A stretch of 64,000 bases of DNA. Source: Mesobacterium pallidum (GTDB lineage: Bacteria; Pseudomonadota; Alphaproteobacteria; Rhodobacterales; Rhodobacteraceae). The position numbers were made by a program, and so were the translations under genes. The DNA lies in assembly GCF_019966535.1 (NCBI RefSeq), contig NZ_JAIMID010000001.1, positions 124,001 through 188,000 on the forward strand, given 5' to 3'. Below are positions 1 to 11,629 of this stretch, piece after piece. The notes under the pieces are model-generated. The model did no database searches and was not told where the DNA came from. It was given only the letters and a program-made list of their open reading frames with translations. Position 1 is the stretch's first letter; each line of letters begins with the position of its first letter.

Positions 1-746
1 AACTGCGGCAGGTTCTCCGGCGCAGGGAAGGCGGTGAAGACGTCCACATCCTCGGCCATCACGGACGCAAAGGCCGCTGTCGGGTCCGAGATGAACTTGA
101 ACGTCACGGAATCGAGGCTGGCGGGCGTGCCCCAGTAGTCGGCGTTCTTCGACAGCTCGATCCGGTCGCCCTGCACCCATTCGTCGAACTTGAAGGCGCC
201 GGTGCCGATCGGCATGGCCTTGATGTTCTCGATGCTCTCGGGCGCGACAATGACGGCATCGCCCCAGGCCATGTTGAACAGGAAATTACCGTCCGGGGCC
301 GACAGCGTCACCTTGACGGTGGTCGGGTCCACCACCTCGACGCTCTCGATGCCGGCGAACAGCGGCTTCTGCGCGTTCTGGCTGTCATCGGCGCGGGCAC
401 GGTCGAGGCTGAACTTGACGTCTTCGGCATCCATCGTCGTGCCGTCGTGGAAGGTCACGCCGCTCCGCAGCTTGAAGGTGTAGACGGTGCCGTCCTCGGA
501 AATCTCCCAGCTTTCCGCGAGACCCGGCACGACCGAGCCGTCGCCCATGAAGCGGGTCAGCCCCTCGAACACGTTGGAATAAAGCACCGAGTCGATGGCG
601 CCGGCGGCGGCGCTGGTCGGGTCGAGGTGCGGCGGCTCGAGCTGCATGGCGACGGTCATGTCACCGGCTGCATGGGCGGCAAAGCCGAAGGCGGACAGGA
701 TCGCGGTGGCGCCAAGCAGCGCGGCGCGGCGGGGGGTAACGTACAT
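1..746 (-). CDS. ABC transporter substrate-binding protein, family 5 (partial)
   Basis: Periplasmic solute-binding protein of the peptide/nickel (SBP_bac_5) family. It would capture oligopeptides or a similar solute and deliver it to an inner-membrane ABC permease. The visible 248 residues start with a twin-arginine-free signal peptide of about 26 residues ending in an Ala-rich cleavage region. They continue with the family's opening, which places the ligand lobe after LEPPHLDP and a typical VYTFKLR...FHDGT segment. The start ATG at 746 follows an AGGGAG ribosome-binding site. The C-terminal half lies beyond the left edge, so the permease genes cannot be seen. The exact ligand cannot be told. 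Confidence 0.9.
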   Translation of the reverse strand, partial: MYVTPRRAALLGATAILSAFGFAAHAAGDMTVAMQLEPPHLDPTSAAAGAIDSVLYSNVFEGLTRFMGDGSVVPGLAESWEISEDGTVYTFKLRSGVTFHDGTTMDAEDVKFSLDRARADDSQNAQKPLFAGIESVEVVDPTTVKVTLSAPDGNFLFNMAWGDAVIVAPESIENIKAMPIGTGAFKFDEWVQGDRIELSKNADYWGTPASLDSVTFKFISDPTAAFASVMAEDVDVFTAFPAPENLPQ

Positions 747-846
747 CTCGTGTCTCCCTGAGTCTGGCGCATCTGGTGTGCGCATCCCGGGCATGATTGC
801 CAGACCGCGCCGGAAACGCCAGCCTTTTTCCATCGCGCGGCGCGGC

Positions 847-1836
847 CTACCACGGAATCGCGAGGCGCGGCGCCGGGCCGACGGGGATCGGGCCAAGCCG
901 CGTGCGGCCGCCGGCAAAGGCGATCGGCAGGTCCAACTTGTCGGGCGTGCCCGAAAGCCGGGCGATCAACGTCAACGCCTCTTCGGCCAGGTCCGGAAGC
1001 TCGGGCGGCAGCCCGTCCCAGGCGCGGGCGAGGTCCAGCATCTCGCGCCAGTTGGTGAGGCGCAGCGTGATCTCTCCCTCCGCAAGGCCCTTGGCGTCGA
1101 GGGTCAGGTTGCCGGCGGCGTGCAGCTCCATCGCGCCCCAGCGCAGCTGGGCCAGCCGCAGGTCCAGCGCGGTCGGCTGTGGCCGGGTGCCAGCCAGCGC
1201 GGCGGCATCGAGCGGGGCGTCGAAGGTCACGTGCAGATCGGCGCGCAGATCGTTGACCAGGTCGGGGATCTGCAACCGCTGCCGGATCGCCTGAGGCAGG
1301 GCCGGTCGGTAGCCGCCCAGGTCCAGCGCCACGCGGTAGCGCGTGCCCTCCGTATGATCGACGGCCAGCGCGACCTCGGCCACCTGCGTCTCGGCCTCGG
1401 GCGCGCGGAGGATCCAGTCGCGCCCCTCGACCCGCAACCGTTCCAGCGGCAGCGCCTGCGGGTCCGTGGTGACGAAACTGCCGCGGAACAGGGCATGGCT
1501 CAGCTCGGTCGAGGTGAATTCGGTCGTCAGCCGCTGCGGCCCGCGCAGGGCAAAGATCTGGTGGCGTGCATCATAGCTGAGGCCCAGCACCTGCAATTCC
1601 TCGGCCGTCCAGGCGAGGCCGCTGTGCGGATCGGCCAGCGTCGGCGCCAGAATCGAGGTGTCCAGCCGGTTCGGAAACCCGCCCACCGACAGGTCGGCGT
1701 ACTCGGCCACCCAGCCCTCGGCCGCGCGGGCCTCGAACCAATCGGCGAAAGCCGCCTTTCGCTGCAGGCTGGCCCAGGTCCAGAACCCGGACCACCCAAG
1801 GGCCGCGACAAGGACCAGGACAAGCAGACGTTTCAT
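847..1836 (-). CDS. DUF2125 domain protein
   Basis: A 329-residue protein with an N-terminal hydrophobic segment (about residues 2-18, MKRLLVLVLVAAL) that could be a signal anchor, followed by a basic/aromatic linker. The body is beta-rich with repeated GG.PNRLD-, LDLGGYRP- and SGTPDKL-like strands, as in the alphaproteobacterial DUF2125 family, whose function is unknown. I chose the ATG at 1836 because the hydrophobic segment starts right there; a longer frame exists upstream but would run into the divergent gene. The 70-bp gap to the ChaC-like gene holds both promoters. Confidence 0.8.
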   Translation of the reverse strand: MKRLLVLVLVAALGWSGFWTWASLQRKAAFADWFEARAAEGWVAEYADLSVGGFPNRLDTSILAPTLADPHSGLAWTAEELQVLGLSYDARHQIFALRGPQRLTTEFTSTELSHALFRGSFVTTDPQALPLERLRVEGRDWILRAPEAETQVAEVALAVDHTEGTRYRVALDLGGYRPALPQAIRQRLQIPDLVNDLRADLHVTFDAPLDAAALAGTRPQPTALDLRLAQLRWGAMELHAAGNLTLDAKGLAEGEITLRLTNWREMLDLARAWDGLPPELPDLAEEALTLIARLSGTPDKLDLPIAFAGGRTRLGPIPVGPAPRLAIPW

Positions 1837-1906
1837 GGCGGACCCCTTTCCAAGCGGCGGCCGCTCTGTTTTAACGCCCGTGACAGGCACTTGCCAGAGC
1901 GGGACC

Positions 1907-2431
1907 ATGTGGGTTTTCGGTTACGGATCATTGTTGTGGAACCCCGGCTTCGAGGTGGCCGAGGCGGCGCTGGCGCGGCTGCCCGGCTGGCACCGCAGCT
2001 TTTGCATGCGCTCGATCCACCACCGCGGCACGCCTGAGGACCCGGGGCTGGTGCTGGCGCTCGACGCCCGCGACGGTGCGACCTGCCAGGGGCTGGCGCT
2101 GCGGGTGCGGCCGGGAGACGAGGACGCGACCCTCGCCTACCTGCGCGAACGCGAGCTGGTCAGTTCGGCCTATCTCGAGACCACGCAGCGGCTCGAGCTG
2201 GCCGATGGCCGGCAGGTGACGGCGCTGGCCTACGTGATCGACCCGGACCATGTGCAATATTGCGACCTGCCGCTGGCCGAACAGGCGCGGATCATCGCCA
2301 CCGCCGTCGGCGGGCGCGGGCCCAACATCGAATACCTGCACAACACCGCGCGCCACCTGCACGAGCTGGGCATCGCCGATGCCGAGCTGGACTGGCTTTG
2401 CGCCGAAACCGACCGGCTGGCGGGGGTGTGA
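1907..2431 (+). CDS. ChaC-like gamma-glutamylcyclotransferase
   Basis: A 174-residue ChaC family enzyme, predicted to cleave the gamma-glutamyl bond of glutathione to 5-oxoproline and Cys-Gly in the cytosol. The substrate loop FGYGSLLWNPG lies at residues 3-13, and the family's YLRERE segment is near residue 77. The acidic catalytic residue is expected in this segment. Length matches bacterial ChaC proteins. It is divergent from the DUF2125 gene and followed by a 146-bp gap before the motor genes. Confidence 0.88.
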   Translation: MWVFGYGSLLWNPGFEVAEAALARLPGWHRSFCMRSIHHRGTPEDPGLVLALDARDGATCQGLALRVRPGDEDATLAYLRERELVSSAYLETTQRLELADGRQVTALAYVIDPDHVQYCDLPLAEQARIIATAVGGRGPNIEYLHNTARHLHELGIADAELDWLCAETDRLAGV

Positions 2432-2514
2432 GGGTGGTGTTCACCGTTTGGCGACCCAAATCGTGCCAGACTGCGGCAGATCGGGCGCGGATGCTGAAAA
2501 AGGCGGCAATTCCC

Positions 2515-2543
2515 TTGGCTTGCCGCGGCGCAACATCTAACCT
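2515..2543 (+). promoter_or_regulatory. Candidate promoter for the motor gene pair
   Basis: TTGGCT at 2515-2520 and TAACCT at 2538-2543 are separated by 17 bp, in the gap before the ExbB-like gene. Both boxes are only partial matches to the sigma-70 consensus, so this is an inference from spacing and position. Confidence 0.35.
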
Positions 2544-2577
2544 GCCCCAAGCGAAACACTGCGGAAAGCGCATCTAG

Positions 2578-3867
2578 ATGGACCAGCATGAGCTCGAGGC
2601 CGAGCTGCATTTCAGCCAGCCCTACCGGCAGGTCTTCCTGATGCTGATCGTGCTGGGCTGCGTGGGGGCGGGGTTGTTCATCCTGCTGCCGCGCGTGCTG
2701 CCCGTCTTCATCTCGAGCCCCTGGCTGAACGGGTTCATCCTTGCCGTCTTCGTGATCGGCGTGGTGGCCTGTTTCTGGCAGGTGGCGCAGCTGGTCTATT
2801 CCGTCCGCTGGATCGAGAATTTCGTCTACAACCGCGCCGCCACCTCGACGGCCAGCGCGCCGCGCCTGCTGGCACCGCTGGCCACGCTGCTGCGCTCGCA
2901 CGGGACGCGGATGCAGATCGCGGCCTCGTCGCAGCGGTCGATCCTGGATTCTGTCGCCACCCGCATCGACGAGGCGCGTGAAATCACGCGCTACATCGTC
3001 AACCTGCTGATCTTCCTCGGTCTTCTGGGCACGTTCTACGGCCTTGCCACCTCGGTCCCCGAGATCGTGAACACCATCGGGAACCTGTCGCCCAAGGCGG
3101 GCGAGACCGGGCAGGACGTCTTTGCCCGGTTGCAAGAGGGGCTGCAGGCCCAGATGGGCGGCATGGGCATCGCCTTCGGCTCGTCGCTGCTGGGGCTGGC
3201 CGGATCGCTCGTCGTCGGGCTGCTCGAACTCTTCGCCGGTCATGGCCAAAACCGGTTCTACCGCGAGCTCGAGGAATGGCTGTCCTCCATCACCCGCATC
3301 GGCTTTGCCAGCAGCGAAAGCGACGGTCTGGGCGAAGGCAACGCGGTCGTCGCCGTGCTCGACCACATGGCCGAGCAGATGGAGGGGCTGCGCGACATCT
3401 TTGCCCAAAGCGAAGCGGGCCGGTCCGAAGTCGATCAACGGCTGGGGCAGCTGGCGGATTCCATCGAACGCATGACCACCCGAATGGAGACGCAGGGCGT
3501 CGCCACCACGGCCCTCGTCCGCGTGGCCGAGGGGCAGGAACGCCTGCTCGAGGCGCTGGAGCACCGCGAAACCTCCGAGGGGCTGGATGCCGAAAGCCGC
3601 ATGCGCCTGCGCTCAATCGACGTGCAGCTCTTGCGGATCCTCGAGGAAATGAGCGCCGGCCGGCAGGAAAGCATGGCCGAGCTGCGCACCGACCTTTCGG
3701 CCATCGGCCGGGCGCTGGCCAGCGGCCCCCGCATGGGCCCGCGCCAGAACCAGGGGCAGGGCGGCGGCCAGGGCGGCGGCCCCCGGCAAGGCGGCGGTGG
3801 TGGCGGTGGCGGCGGCGCAGGTGGCAAGGGCCGTGGCCCACAGGCGCCGGTCCAGGGCAAGGGCTGA
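2578..3867 (+). CDS. MotA/TolQ/ExbB-type proton channel subunit
   Basis: A 429-residue inner-membrane stator-like protein. Hydrophobic segments lie at about 20-38, 50-70, 138-160 and 195-220. The last two carry the family's GLLGTFYGLA and GMGIAFGSSLLG motifs, which line the ion path in MotA/TolQ/ExbB proteins. After the fourth helix comes a cytoplasmic helical tail (about 225-375) and then a glycine-rich, low-complexity end with a run of Gly near 400. It would form a pentamer around the partner encoded 3 bp downstream. The overall plan resembles ZorA of Zorya defence, but the tail is shorter and no zorC/D/E genes follow. It differs from ordinary ExbB in its extended tail. Energised substrate unknown. 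Confidence 0.85.
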   Translation: MDQHELEAELHFSQPYRQVFLMLIVLGCVGAGLFILLPRVLPVFISSPWLNGFILAVFVIGVVACFWQVAQLVYSVRWIENFVYNRAATSTASAPRLLAPLATLLRSHGTRMQIAASSQRSILDSVATRIDEAREITRYIVNLLIFLGLLGTFYGLATSVPEIVNTIGNLSPKAGETGQDVFARLQEGLQAQMGGMGIAFGSSLLGLAGSLVVGLLELFAGHGQNRFYRELEEWLSSITRIGFASSESDGLGEGNAVVAVLDHMAEQMEGLRDIFAQSEAGRSEVDQRLGQLADSIERMTTRMETQGVATTALVRVAEGQERLLEALEHRETSEGLDAESRMRLRSIDVQLLRILEEMSAGRQESMAELRTDLSAIGRALASGPRMGPRQNQGQGGGQGGGPRQGGGGGGGGGAGGKGRGPQAPVQGKG

Positions 3868-3870
3868 CCC

Positions 3871-6462
3871 ATGGCCCTGTCTCGCCGCACCGGACAACGC
3901 TTCCAGGGCTCGATCTGGCCCGGCTTCGTCGACGCGATGACCGGCCTGCTGCTGGTGCTGATGTTCGTGCTGACCATCTTCATGGTCGTGCAATTCGTGC
4001 TGCGCGAGACGATCACCGGCCAGGAAAGCCGCCTCAATTCGCTGACCGACGAAGTCGCGGCCCTGTCCGAGGCGCTGGGCCTCGAACGCCAGCGCACGAC
4101 CGAGCTGCGCGGCGAGGTCGGGCAGCTGTCGGCCACCCTGTCCGATGAACGGAACGAGGCGGCGGCGCTGATCGCCTCGCTGCAATCCCGGGTCGACGAA
4201 CGCGAGGGGCAACTGGCCGCCGCCCGGTCCCGCATCGACAGTTTCGAGGAGCAGGTCGCGTCGCTGATCGCCGACCGTGCGGCGCGCGACGACACGATCG
4301 CCGGCCTGCGCGCCACCCAGGCCGAGCTGGAAGCGGCCCGCGACGACCTCGTGTCGCGCGAAGAGGCGCTGCAACTGGCGCTGGCCTCGGCGCGGACGGA
4401 AATCGACGACCAGGCCGAGGCCGCGCGCCTCGCCGCCGCCCGCCGCGAAGCGCTCGAGGCGCTGGTCGCCGACCTGCGCCGCGAGAACGACGAGGGCACC
4501 GCGCTGACCGAGGCGCAGGCCGAGGAACTGGCCGCCCTGCGCGCCCAGGCGGCCGAGTTGAACCAGACCCTGACCGAGGAAGAGGCCGCGCGCCTTGCAG
4601 AGGTCGCCGCGGCCGAGGCCCTGCGCGAACGGCTGCGCAACGCCAGCGCAGAGCTGACCTCGATGACCCTCTCGCTCGAGGCGGAACGCCGCCGCGCCGA
4701 GGAAACGCTGACCCTGCTGGCCGCCGCCCGCAACGTCGAAGACGACCTGAACCAGCGCCTTGCCGCGGCCCTTCTGGACCGGACCGAGGCCGACCAGCGC
4801 ATCGCCGTCCTGCAGGGTCAGGCCGGTGCGGCCGAGGAGCGGATCGCCGCGCTCGAGGCCGACCTGGCCGCCGCCCGCACCGCTCAGGACGCCGCCGAAG
4901 AGCGGCTGCTGCAACTCCAGGCCTCGCTGCAGGCAAGCACCTCGGCCCAGGCCGATGCCGCCGGGCTGGTCGCGGCCCTGCGGTCCGAGCTCGACACCCT
5001 GCGCGCCGCCCGCGACGCGGCCGAGGCGCGGGCCCAGAACCTGCAGGCCGCCCTGGCCGAGGCGCGGCAGGTCTCGGACGAACGGGCGTCGTCGCTGGGC
5101 TCGATGGAGGCACGGCTGGCCGAAGCGCTGGCCCGGATCACCGAGCGCGAGGCGGCCGTCACCGCCGCCGCCGCCGCTCGCGACAGCGCGGCCGGGGAAC
5201 TGGCCGGCCTGCGCGAGGAAAACGCCGCCCTGCGCGCCGATCTCGAGGACGCCCGGGCCGCCGGAACGAGCCAGACCGAGGACATCGCGGCCCTGCGCAC
5301 GCAGCTGTCGGAGATCGAGGCGCAGCTGGCCGCCGAACGCACCAATTCCGAGGCCCTGCGCGCCCAGCTTGAAGGCACCGAGCAAACGCTCGAGGAACGC
5401 CTCTCGGCCGCGCTGGTGCGCAACGAACGCGACACCGCCCGCATCGCCGCGCTCGAGGATCGGCTGGCCGAGACGCAGACCGCCTTGGCCCGGGCCGAGG
5501 CCGCCGCGGCCGAGCGGGCCGAGGATGGCCGCACGCTGGAGCAGCAGCTCGCCGCGGCGCTGGCCGCCAAGCTTGCGACCGAACAGGACGAACAGGCCGT
5601 GCGCGACCAGCTGGTTGCCGCCCTCGCCGCGCAGCAGGCCGCCGAGGCCGAGGCCGAAACCCTGCGCACGGCTGCCGCCGACCGCACCGACCTTTTGGCG
5701 ACCGCCCAGGCCGAGCTGCGTGAAGAAGAGCAGCTGAGCGCCGCGGCGCAACGCCAGGCGGAGCTGCTGAACCAGCAGATCGCGGAATTGCGCCGCCAGC
5801 TCGGCTCGCTCCAGGCGCTGCTCGACAATGCCGAGGCCGAACAGGTCGCCAGCCAGGTGCAGTTGCAGAACCTCGGGTCGCGGCTGAACACTGCGCTGGC
5901 ACGGGTCGCCGCCGAGGAACGCCGCACCCGCGAGCTGGAAGAGGCCGAGCGCCGGCGGCTCGAGGCCGAGGCCGAGCGCCTGGCGGCCGAGGCACAGGAC
6001 CTCGAGCGCTACCGCTCGGAATTCTTCGGCCGCATGCGCGAGCTGCTGGGAACTCGCGACGGGGTGCGGATCGTCGGCGACCGCTTCGTCTTTTCCTCCG
6101 AGGTGCTGTTCGACCCGGGCTCCGCCGACCTCTCGGCGGCGGGCCGGGCGCAGATCGCCCCGATCGCCCAGATGCTGCGCGACGTGGGCTCGGACATCCC
6201 CGAAGGCATCGACTGGGTGTTGCAGGTCAATGGCCACACTGACGACGTGCCGCTGTCGGGCCAGGGCGAATACCGCGACAACTGGGAGCTCAGCCAGGCC
6301 CGCGCCCTGTCGGTGGTGCGCTACATGACCGATTTCCTCGGCTTCCCGCCGGCCCGGCTGGCGGCAAACGGCTTTGGCCAGTACCAGCCCATCGCCGAGG
6401 GAACGAGCGCCGAGGCCCGCGCCGCCAACCGGCGGATCGAGCTGAAGTTCACCGAGAAGTAA
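3871..6462 (+). CDS. OmpA/MotB-type peptidoglycan-binding protein with giant coiled coil
   Basis: An 863-residue partner of the channel subunit 3 bp upstream. Residues 15-40 form one membrane helix with the family's WPGFVDAMTG motif. Asp21 is in the position of the proton-binding Asp of MotB/ExbD/ZorB. Residues of about 45-725 are Ala/Glu/Leu/Arg-rich heptads with no proline and no tryptophan by eye. Residues of about 730-863 are an OmpA-like domain with NGHTDDVP and a RRIELK end, expected to bind peptidoglycan. Topology by family: N-terminus inside, coil and OmpA domain in the periplasm. A coil this long is much larger than in MotB. Function inferred as a proton-driven envelope motor. Confidence 0.85.
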   Translation: MALSRRTGQRFQGSIWPGFVDAMTGLLLVLMFVLTIFMVVQFVLRETITGQESRLNSLTDEVAALSEALGLERQRTTELRGEVGQLSATLSDERNEAAALIASLQSRVDEREGQLAAARSRIDSFEEQVASLIADRAARDDTIAGLRATQAELEAARDDLVSREEALQLALASARTEIDDQAEAARLAAARREALEALVADLRRENDEGTALTEAQAEELAALRAQAAELNQTLTEEEAARLAEVAAAEALRERLRNASAELTSMTLSLEAERRRAEETLTLLAAARNVEDDLNQRLAAALLDRTEADQRIAVLQGQAGAAEERIAALEADLAAARTAQDAAEERLLQLQASLQASTSAQADAAGLVAALRSELDTLRAARDAAEARAQNLQAALAEARQVSDERASSLGSMEARLAEALARITEREAAVTAAAAARDSAAGELAGLREENAALRADLEDARAAGTSQTEDIAALRTQLSEIEAQLAAERTNSEALRAQLEGTEQTLEERLSAALVRNERDTARIAALEDRLAETQTALARAEAAAAERAEDGRTLEQQLAAALAAKLATEQDEQAVRDQLVAALAAQQAAEAEAETLRTAAADRTDLLATAQAELREEEQLSAAAQRQAELLNQQIAELRRQLGSLQALLDNAEAEQVASQVQLQNLGSRLNTALARVAAEERRTRELEEAERRRLEAEAERLAAEAQDLERYRSEFFGRMRELLGTRDGVRIVGDRFVFSSEVLFDPGSADLSAAGRAQIAPIAQMLRDVGSDIPEGIDWVLQVNGHTDDVPLSGQGEYRDNWELSQARALSVVRYMTDFLGFPPARLAANGFGQYQPIAEGTSAEARAANRRIELKFTEK

Positions 6463-6499
6463 GGCGCGCGACGCACCGCCACCGGGAGCAGGTCGCACG

Positions 6500-6570
6500 G
6501 CGCGCCGTCAGGCACCGGTCGCGCCGCGCGCCACCAGGCGCTTGTTGCGTCGCGCGCCATCAGGCGCGAC
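6500..6570. repeat. Three 26-bp-spaced GC-rich repeats ending in a hairpin
   Basis: Near-identical 16-mers of the form GCGCGCCRYCAGGCRC occur at 6500-6515, 6526-6541 and 6552-6567, with a constant 26-bp period. The last copy lies inside a perfect 7-bp stem, GTCGCGC at 6549-6555 with GCGCGAC at 6564-6570. The block sits between two convergent genes and may end transcription from either side, but no T-run follows. Confidence 0.6.
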
Positions 6571-6576
6571 GACGCC

Positions 6577-7571
6577 CTAGTCCGTGATGTCCAGGTCCGC
6601 ATGGCGCACGGCCACGACGGAGTCGCCCCGGGTCATGGTGATGACCCCGCGATAGAGCCCCGGCGCCCAGCCGCCCGCCGGCGCCTTGGCCCCGAGCGCG
6701 CGGTAGAGCAGGCGTTGCGGGCTGTCTAACTTGGTCTCTGCCTCTGACACCAGCCCGTCCGGGCCCATGATCTCCAGCTCCAGCCTGTCGCCATCCTCGG
6801 CATCGAAGACAAGGCCGTAAAGCGCGATCATCTCCTGCCCGGGGGCGGCCTCGGTGATCCGCGCCGATCCGCTCCGCACCCCCGTGAAATCCGGCATCCC
6901 GGCCGAGAACCCGGCGGTGAACAGCCCGCCCGTCACGTAATCCGGCGCGTTCTGCCACAGCCCGCCGCCGCCCAGCCCGCAGGTGTCGCGCGCCTCGGGC
7001 GAGAAGGGGTCGACCACGCGCCCCTCGTGCATCACTTGCAGGTGGGCATGGGGGTAATTGGTGAGCCCGCTCATGCCGACAAGGCCCAGCATCTGGCCGC
7101 GTTCGACCCGCTGGCCGTTGCGCACGGCAATCGAGCCCTGCTTCATGTGGCAATAGAGCGTTTCCCAGCCGTCCCCGTGCGACACGGCAACCGCATTGCC
7201 GCATTCCTGGCCGCGGATCGCCTCGCGCGTTTCGGCGGTCACGGGCTGGTCGGCCATGCCGTCCCGGGTCGCCCGCACCACCCCGGGGGCCGAGGCGATG
7301 ACGGCCACGCCGTCCTCCATCATCTGGTGGGTGAGCAGCGCGAAATCCGTTCCGTGGTGGTCATCGCGCGATTTCGGACCGCAGGTGTAGTCGCGCTGCC
7401 CGTCCGACGGGTCGGCATCGACGTAATCCTCGATGAAGCAATCCGTGCCCGGCGTGCAGGTCAGCGGCAGCGTCAGCAGCGGATCGGCGGCCAGCGCGGG
7501 CGAGGCGGCGAAGGCGACGAAAAACGCCTGCCGGATCGCTCCGGCAGGCGTTGTCTTGAGCCTGAAAGACA

Positions 7572-7572
<1 letters not shown>
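6577..7572 (-). CDS. M23 family metallopeptidase
   Basis: A 331-residue secreted peptidase of the LytM/M23 type, predicted to cut peptidoglycan peptide bonds. A signal peptide covers about residues 1-29, ending ALAAD. Zinc ligands are visible as the HHGTD motif (residues 72-76) and the later HAHLQ motif after SGLTNYP. Four cysteines in the mature part (CTPGTDC and later C residues) suggest disulfides. The C-terminal ~100 residues form an extra beta domain. The start ATG shares one base with the clpA stop (TGATG), so the two are translationally coupled. Why a periplasmic hydrolase is coupled to clpA is unclear. Confidence 0.88.
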
Positions 7573-9899
<2,327 letters not shown>

Positions 9900-10046
9900 G
9901 TGGTGCTCCTCTGGTTCTGGCTTGTCCAGGACGCGGACGCCCGTCTTCAAGCATGGCCTTATAAGGTTAAAGTTTGGTCGTTCCCGGCCATCCTTCAAGG
10001 TTTTTTTCTGAATTGCCGATCACATTTCTCGCGACTGCGGCAACAA

Positions 10047-10065
10047 CTGACGCTTTGCGCGTCAG
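10047..10065 (-). terminator. Possible weak terminator of gloB
   Basis: A perfect 7-bp stem, CTGACGC (10047-10053) with GCGTCAG (10059-10065) and a 5-nt loop, overlaps the gloB stop codon. Only a short TTGTTG stretch follows on the minus strand, so termination would be weak. The remaining gap down to 9900 holds a CCTTATAAGG palindrome at 9957-9966 in the clpA leader. Confidence 0.35.
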
Positions 10066-10823
10066 AACGCGTCCTTCCGGGCGCGGATTTCGGCGAAGAC
10101 CTCGGCATCGGTCGCCTCCGGCATCCCGAGGCGCGCGCGGATCGCGGCATCATGGGGCCGAAGAAAGGGATTTGTGGCCAGTTCCTCCGAAAGCAAGACC
10201 TGGGCGGTCGATTTTCCGGCCGCGCGGGCCTCTTCGATGGCTTTCGCCCGGGCCTGGAGGGCCGGGTTGTCGGGGTCGATGGTCAGGGCAAAGCGCGCGT
10301 TCGAGGCGGTATATTCATGGCCCGAGTAGACCATCGTGTCGCCGGGCAGGGCGGCGAGCTTGCTCAGGCTCTCCCACATCATCTCGGGCGTGCCTTCGAA
10401 GACCCGGCCGCAGCCAAGCGCCATCAGGCTGTCGGCGGTGAAGACCGCCTTGGCGTTGGGGAAGTGGAAGGCCATGTGCCCCAGCGTGTGGCCGGGCACG
10501 TCGATCGAAACGGTCAACGCGTCGCCGGTGCCGCCCTGCATGCCGTCGGTCAGCCCGAGGTCGATCGGCGGCAGCTTGGCCTTTTCGGCCTCGGGGCCCA
10601 TGACCTCGGATCCGTACCTGGCGCGCAGTTCCTCCACGCCGCCCACATGGTCGTGGTGATGATGGGTGATCAGGATGCTGCCCAGCCCCCAGCCGCGCGC
10701 CTCGAGCGCGTCGATGATCGGGGCGGCCTCGGGCGCGTCGATGAGGCAGACGCCGTCGGGGCCCTTGACCAGGTATGCGTAATTGTCGCGCAGGCAGGGG
10801 ATGGTGACGATGTCCAGGGGCAT
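10062..10823 (-). CDS. gloB: Hydroxyacylglutathione hydrolase (glyoxalase II)
   Basis: A 253-residue metallo-beta-lactamase-fold hydrolase that converts S-D-lactoylglutathione to lactate and glutathione in the glyoxalase detoxification route. The dinuclear metal motif HHHHDH is at residues 54-59, and GHTLGHM and SGHEYT motifs follow as in glyoxalase II. Length is normal. The start at 10823 gives the conserved opening MPLDIVTIPCLRDNYAYL. It is divergent from the methyltransferase gene (62-bp gap), a neighbour pairing that suits a glutathione-linked housekeeping role. Confidence 0.93.
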   Translation of the reverse strand: MPLDIVTIPCLRDNYAYLVKGPDGVCLIDAPEAAPIIDALEARGWGLGSILITHHHHDHVGGVEELRARYGSEVMGPEAEKAKLPPIDLGLTDGMQGGTGDALTVSIDVPGHTLGHMAFHFPNAKAVFTADSLMALGCGRVFEGTPEMMWESLSKLAALPGDTMVYSGHEYTASNARFALTIDPDNPALQARAKAIEEARAAGKSTAQVLLSEELATNPFLRPHDAAIRARLGMPEATDAEVFAEIRARKDAF

Positions 10824-10885
10824 GGCGTTTCCTCGGGGTGATGCTAGTCTGAGGGTCAGAGTGACGGAAAGGCCGGCCCCCTGCA

Positions 10886-11629
10886 ATGCACCAGGACGTC
10901 CAGGACCTGCGCAATTTCTACTACCGCTCTGCGCTTGGACGCGCAGCGCAGAAGGTCGTGCGCGCGCAGCTCATGCACATGTGGCCCGAGGCCAAGGGGC
11001 TGTCGGTCTGCGGCTATGGCTTCGCGCTGCCGATCCTGCGGCCCTACCTGCGCGATGCCCGCCGGGTGGTCGCATTGATGCCGGGGCCGCAGGGGGTGAT
11101 GCCCTGGCCGGCGGGGATGCCGAATGTCTCGGTGCTGTGCGAAGAGGTGATGTGGCCGCTCGAGACGGGCCATGTCGACCGGCTGGTTCTGATGCACGGG
11201 CTCGAGACCTCGGACCACGCGGCGCTGCTGCTGGACGAGGCGGCGCGGGTGCTGGGGCCGGGCGGCAAGCTGATGGTGATCGTGCCGAACCGCGCCGGGC
11301 TCTGGTCGCGGTCGGAAAAGACGCCCTTCGGACATGGTCGGCCCTATTCCTCGGGGCAGCTGGAATCGCTGCTGGGGCGGCACGGGTTCATCACCGAGCA
11401 GCATGCGACCGTGCTGTACCAGCCGCCCTCGCAGCGGCGGTTCTGGCTGCGCATGGGCGGGGTGATGGAAAAGGCGGGCCGCGCCCTGCCGGTGCTGGCG
11501 GGCGGCGTGCTGATGGTCGAGGCGGCCAAGCGCGTGCAGGCGCCGACGGGGCCGGGGGAGCGGATCCGGGCGCGCCCCTTGCGCGTGCTCGAGGGGCTGT
11601 CCCCCGAGCCCAAGCCCAAGCCGGTCTGA
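10886..11629 (+). CDS. Class I SAM-dependent methyltransferase
   Basis: A 247-residue Methyltransf_11-like protein. The SAM-binding core is atypical. After [17 protein letters not shown] (about residues 39-55), where the GxGxG loop normally sits, comes an acidic/[17 protein letters not shown] segment, then [18 protein letters not shown], which is the usual post-core strand and turn of this fold. Substrate unknown. In related genomes a gene of this type sits opposite gloB, but no partner enzyme here tells the substrate. The first glycine-rich loop is CGYGFA, so SAM binding is likely but not certain. Confidence 0.75.
   Translation: MHQDVQDLRNFYYRSALGRAAQKVVRAQLMHMWPEAKGLSVCGYGFALPILRPYLRDARRVVALMPGPQGVMPWPAGMPNVSVLCEEVMWPLETGHVDRLVLMHGLETSDHAALLLDEAARVLGPGGKLMVIVPNRAGLWSRSEKTPFGHGRPYSSGQLESLLGRHGFITEQHATVLYQPPSQRRFWLRMGGVMEKAGRALPVLAGGVLMVEAAKRVQAPTGPGERIRARPLRVLEGLSPEPKPKPV

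Noticed and set aside
2578..6462. Zorya anti-phage system
   Set aside because: Only the A/B-like motor parts are present; no ZorC, ZorD or ZorE gene follows, and the neighbours are housekeeping genes.
3613..6498. A 961-codon open frame antisense to the coiled-coil gene
   Set aside because: Gly/Leu/Arg repeats simply reflect the complement of Ala/Glu heptads.
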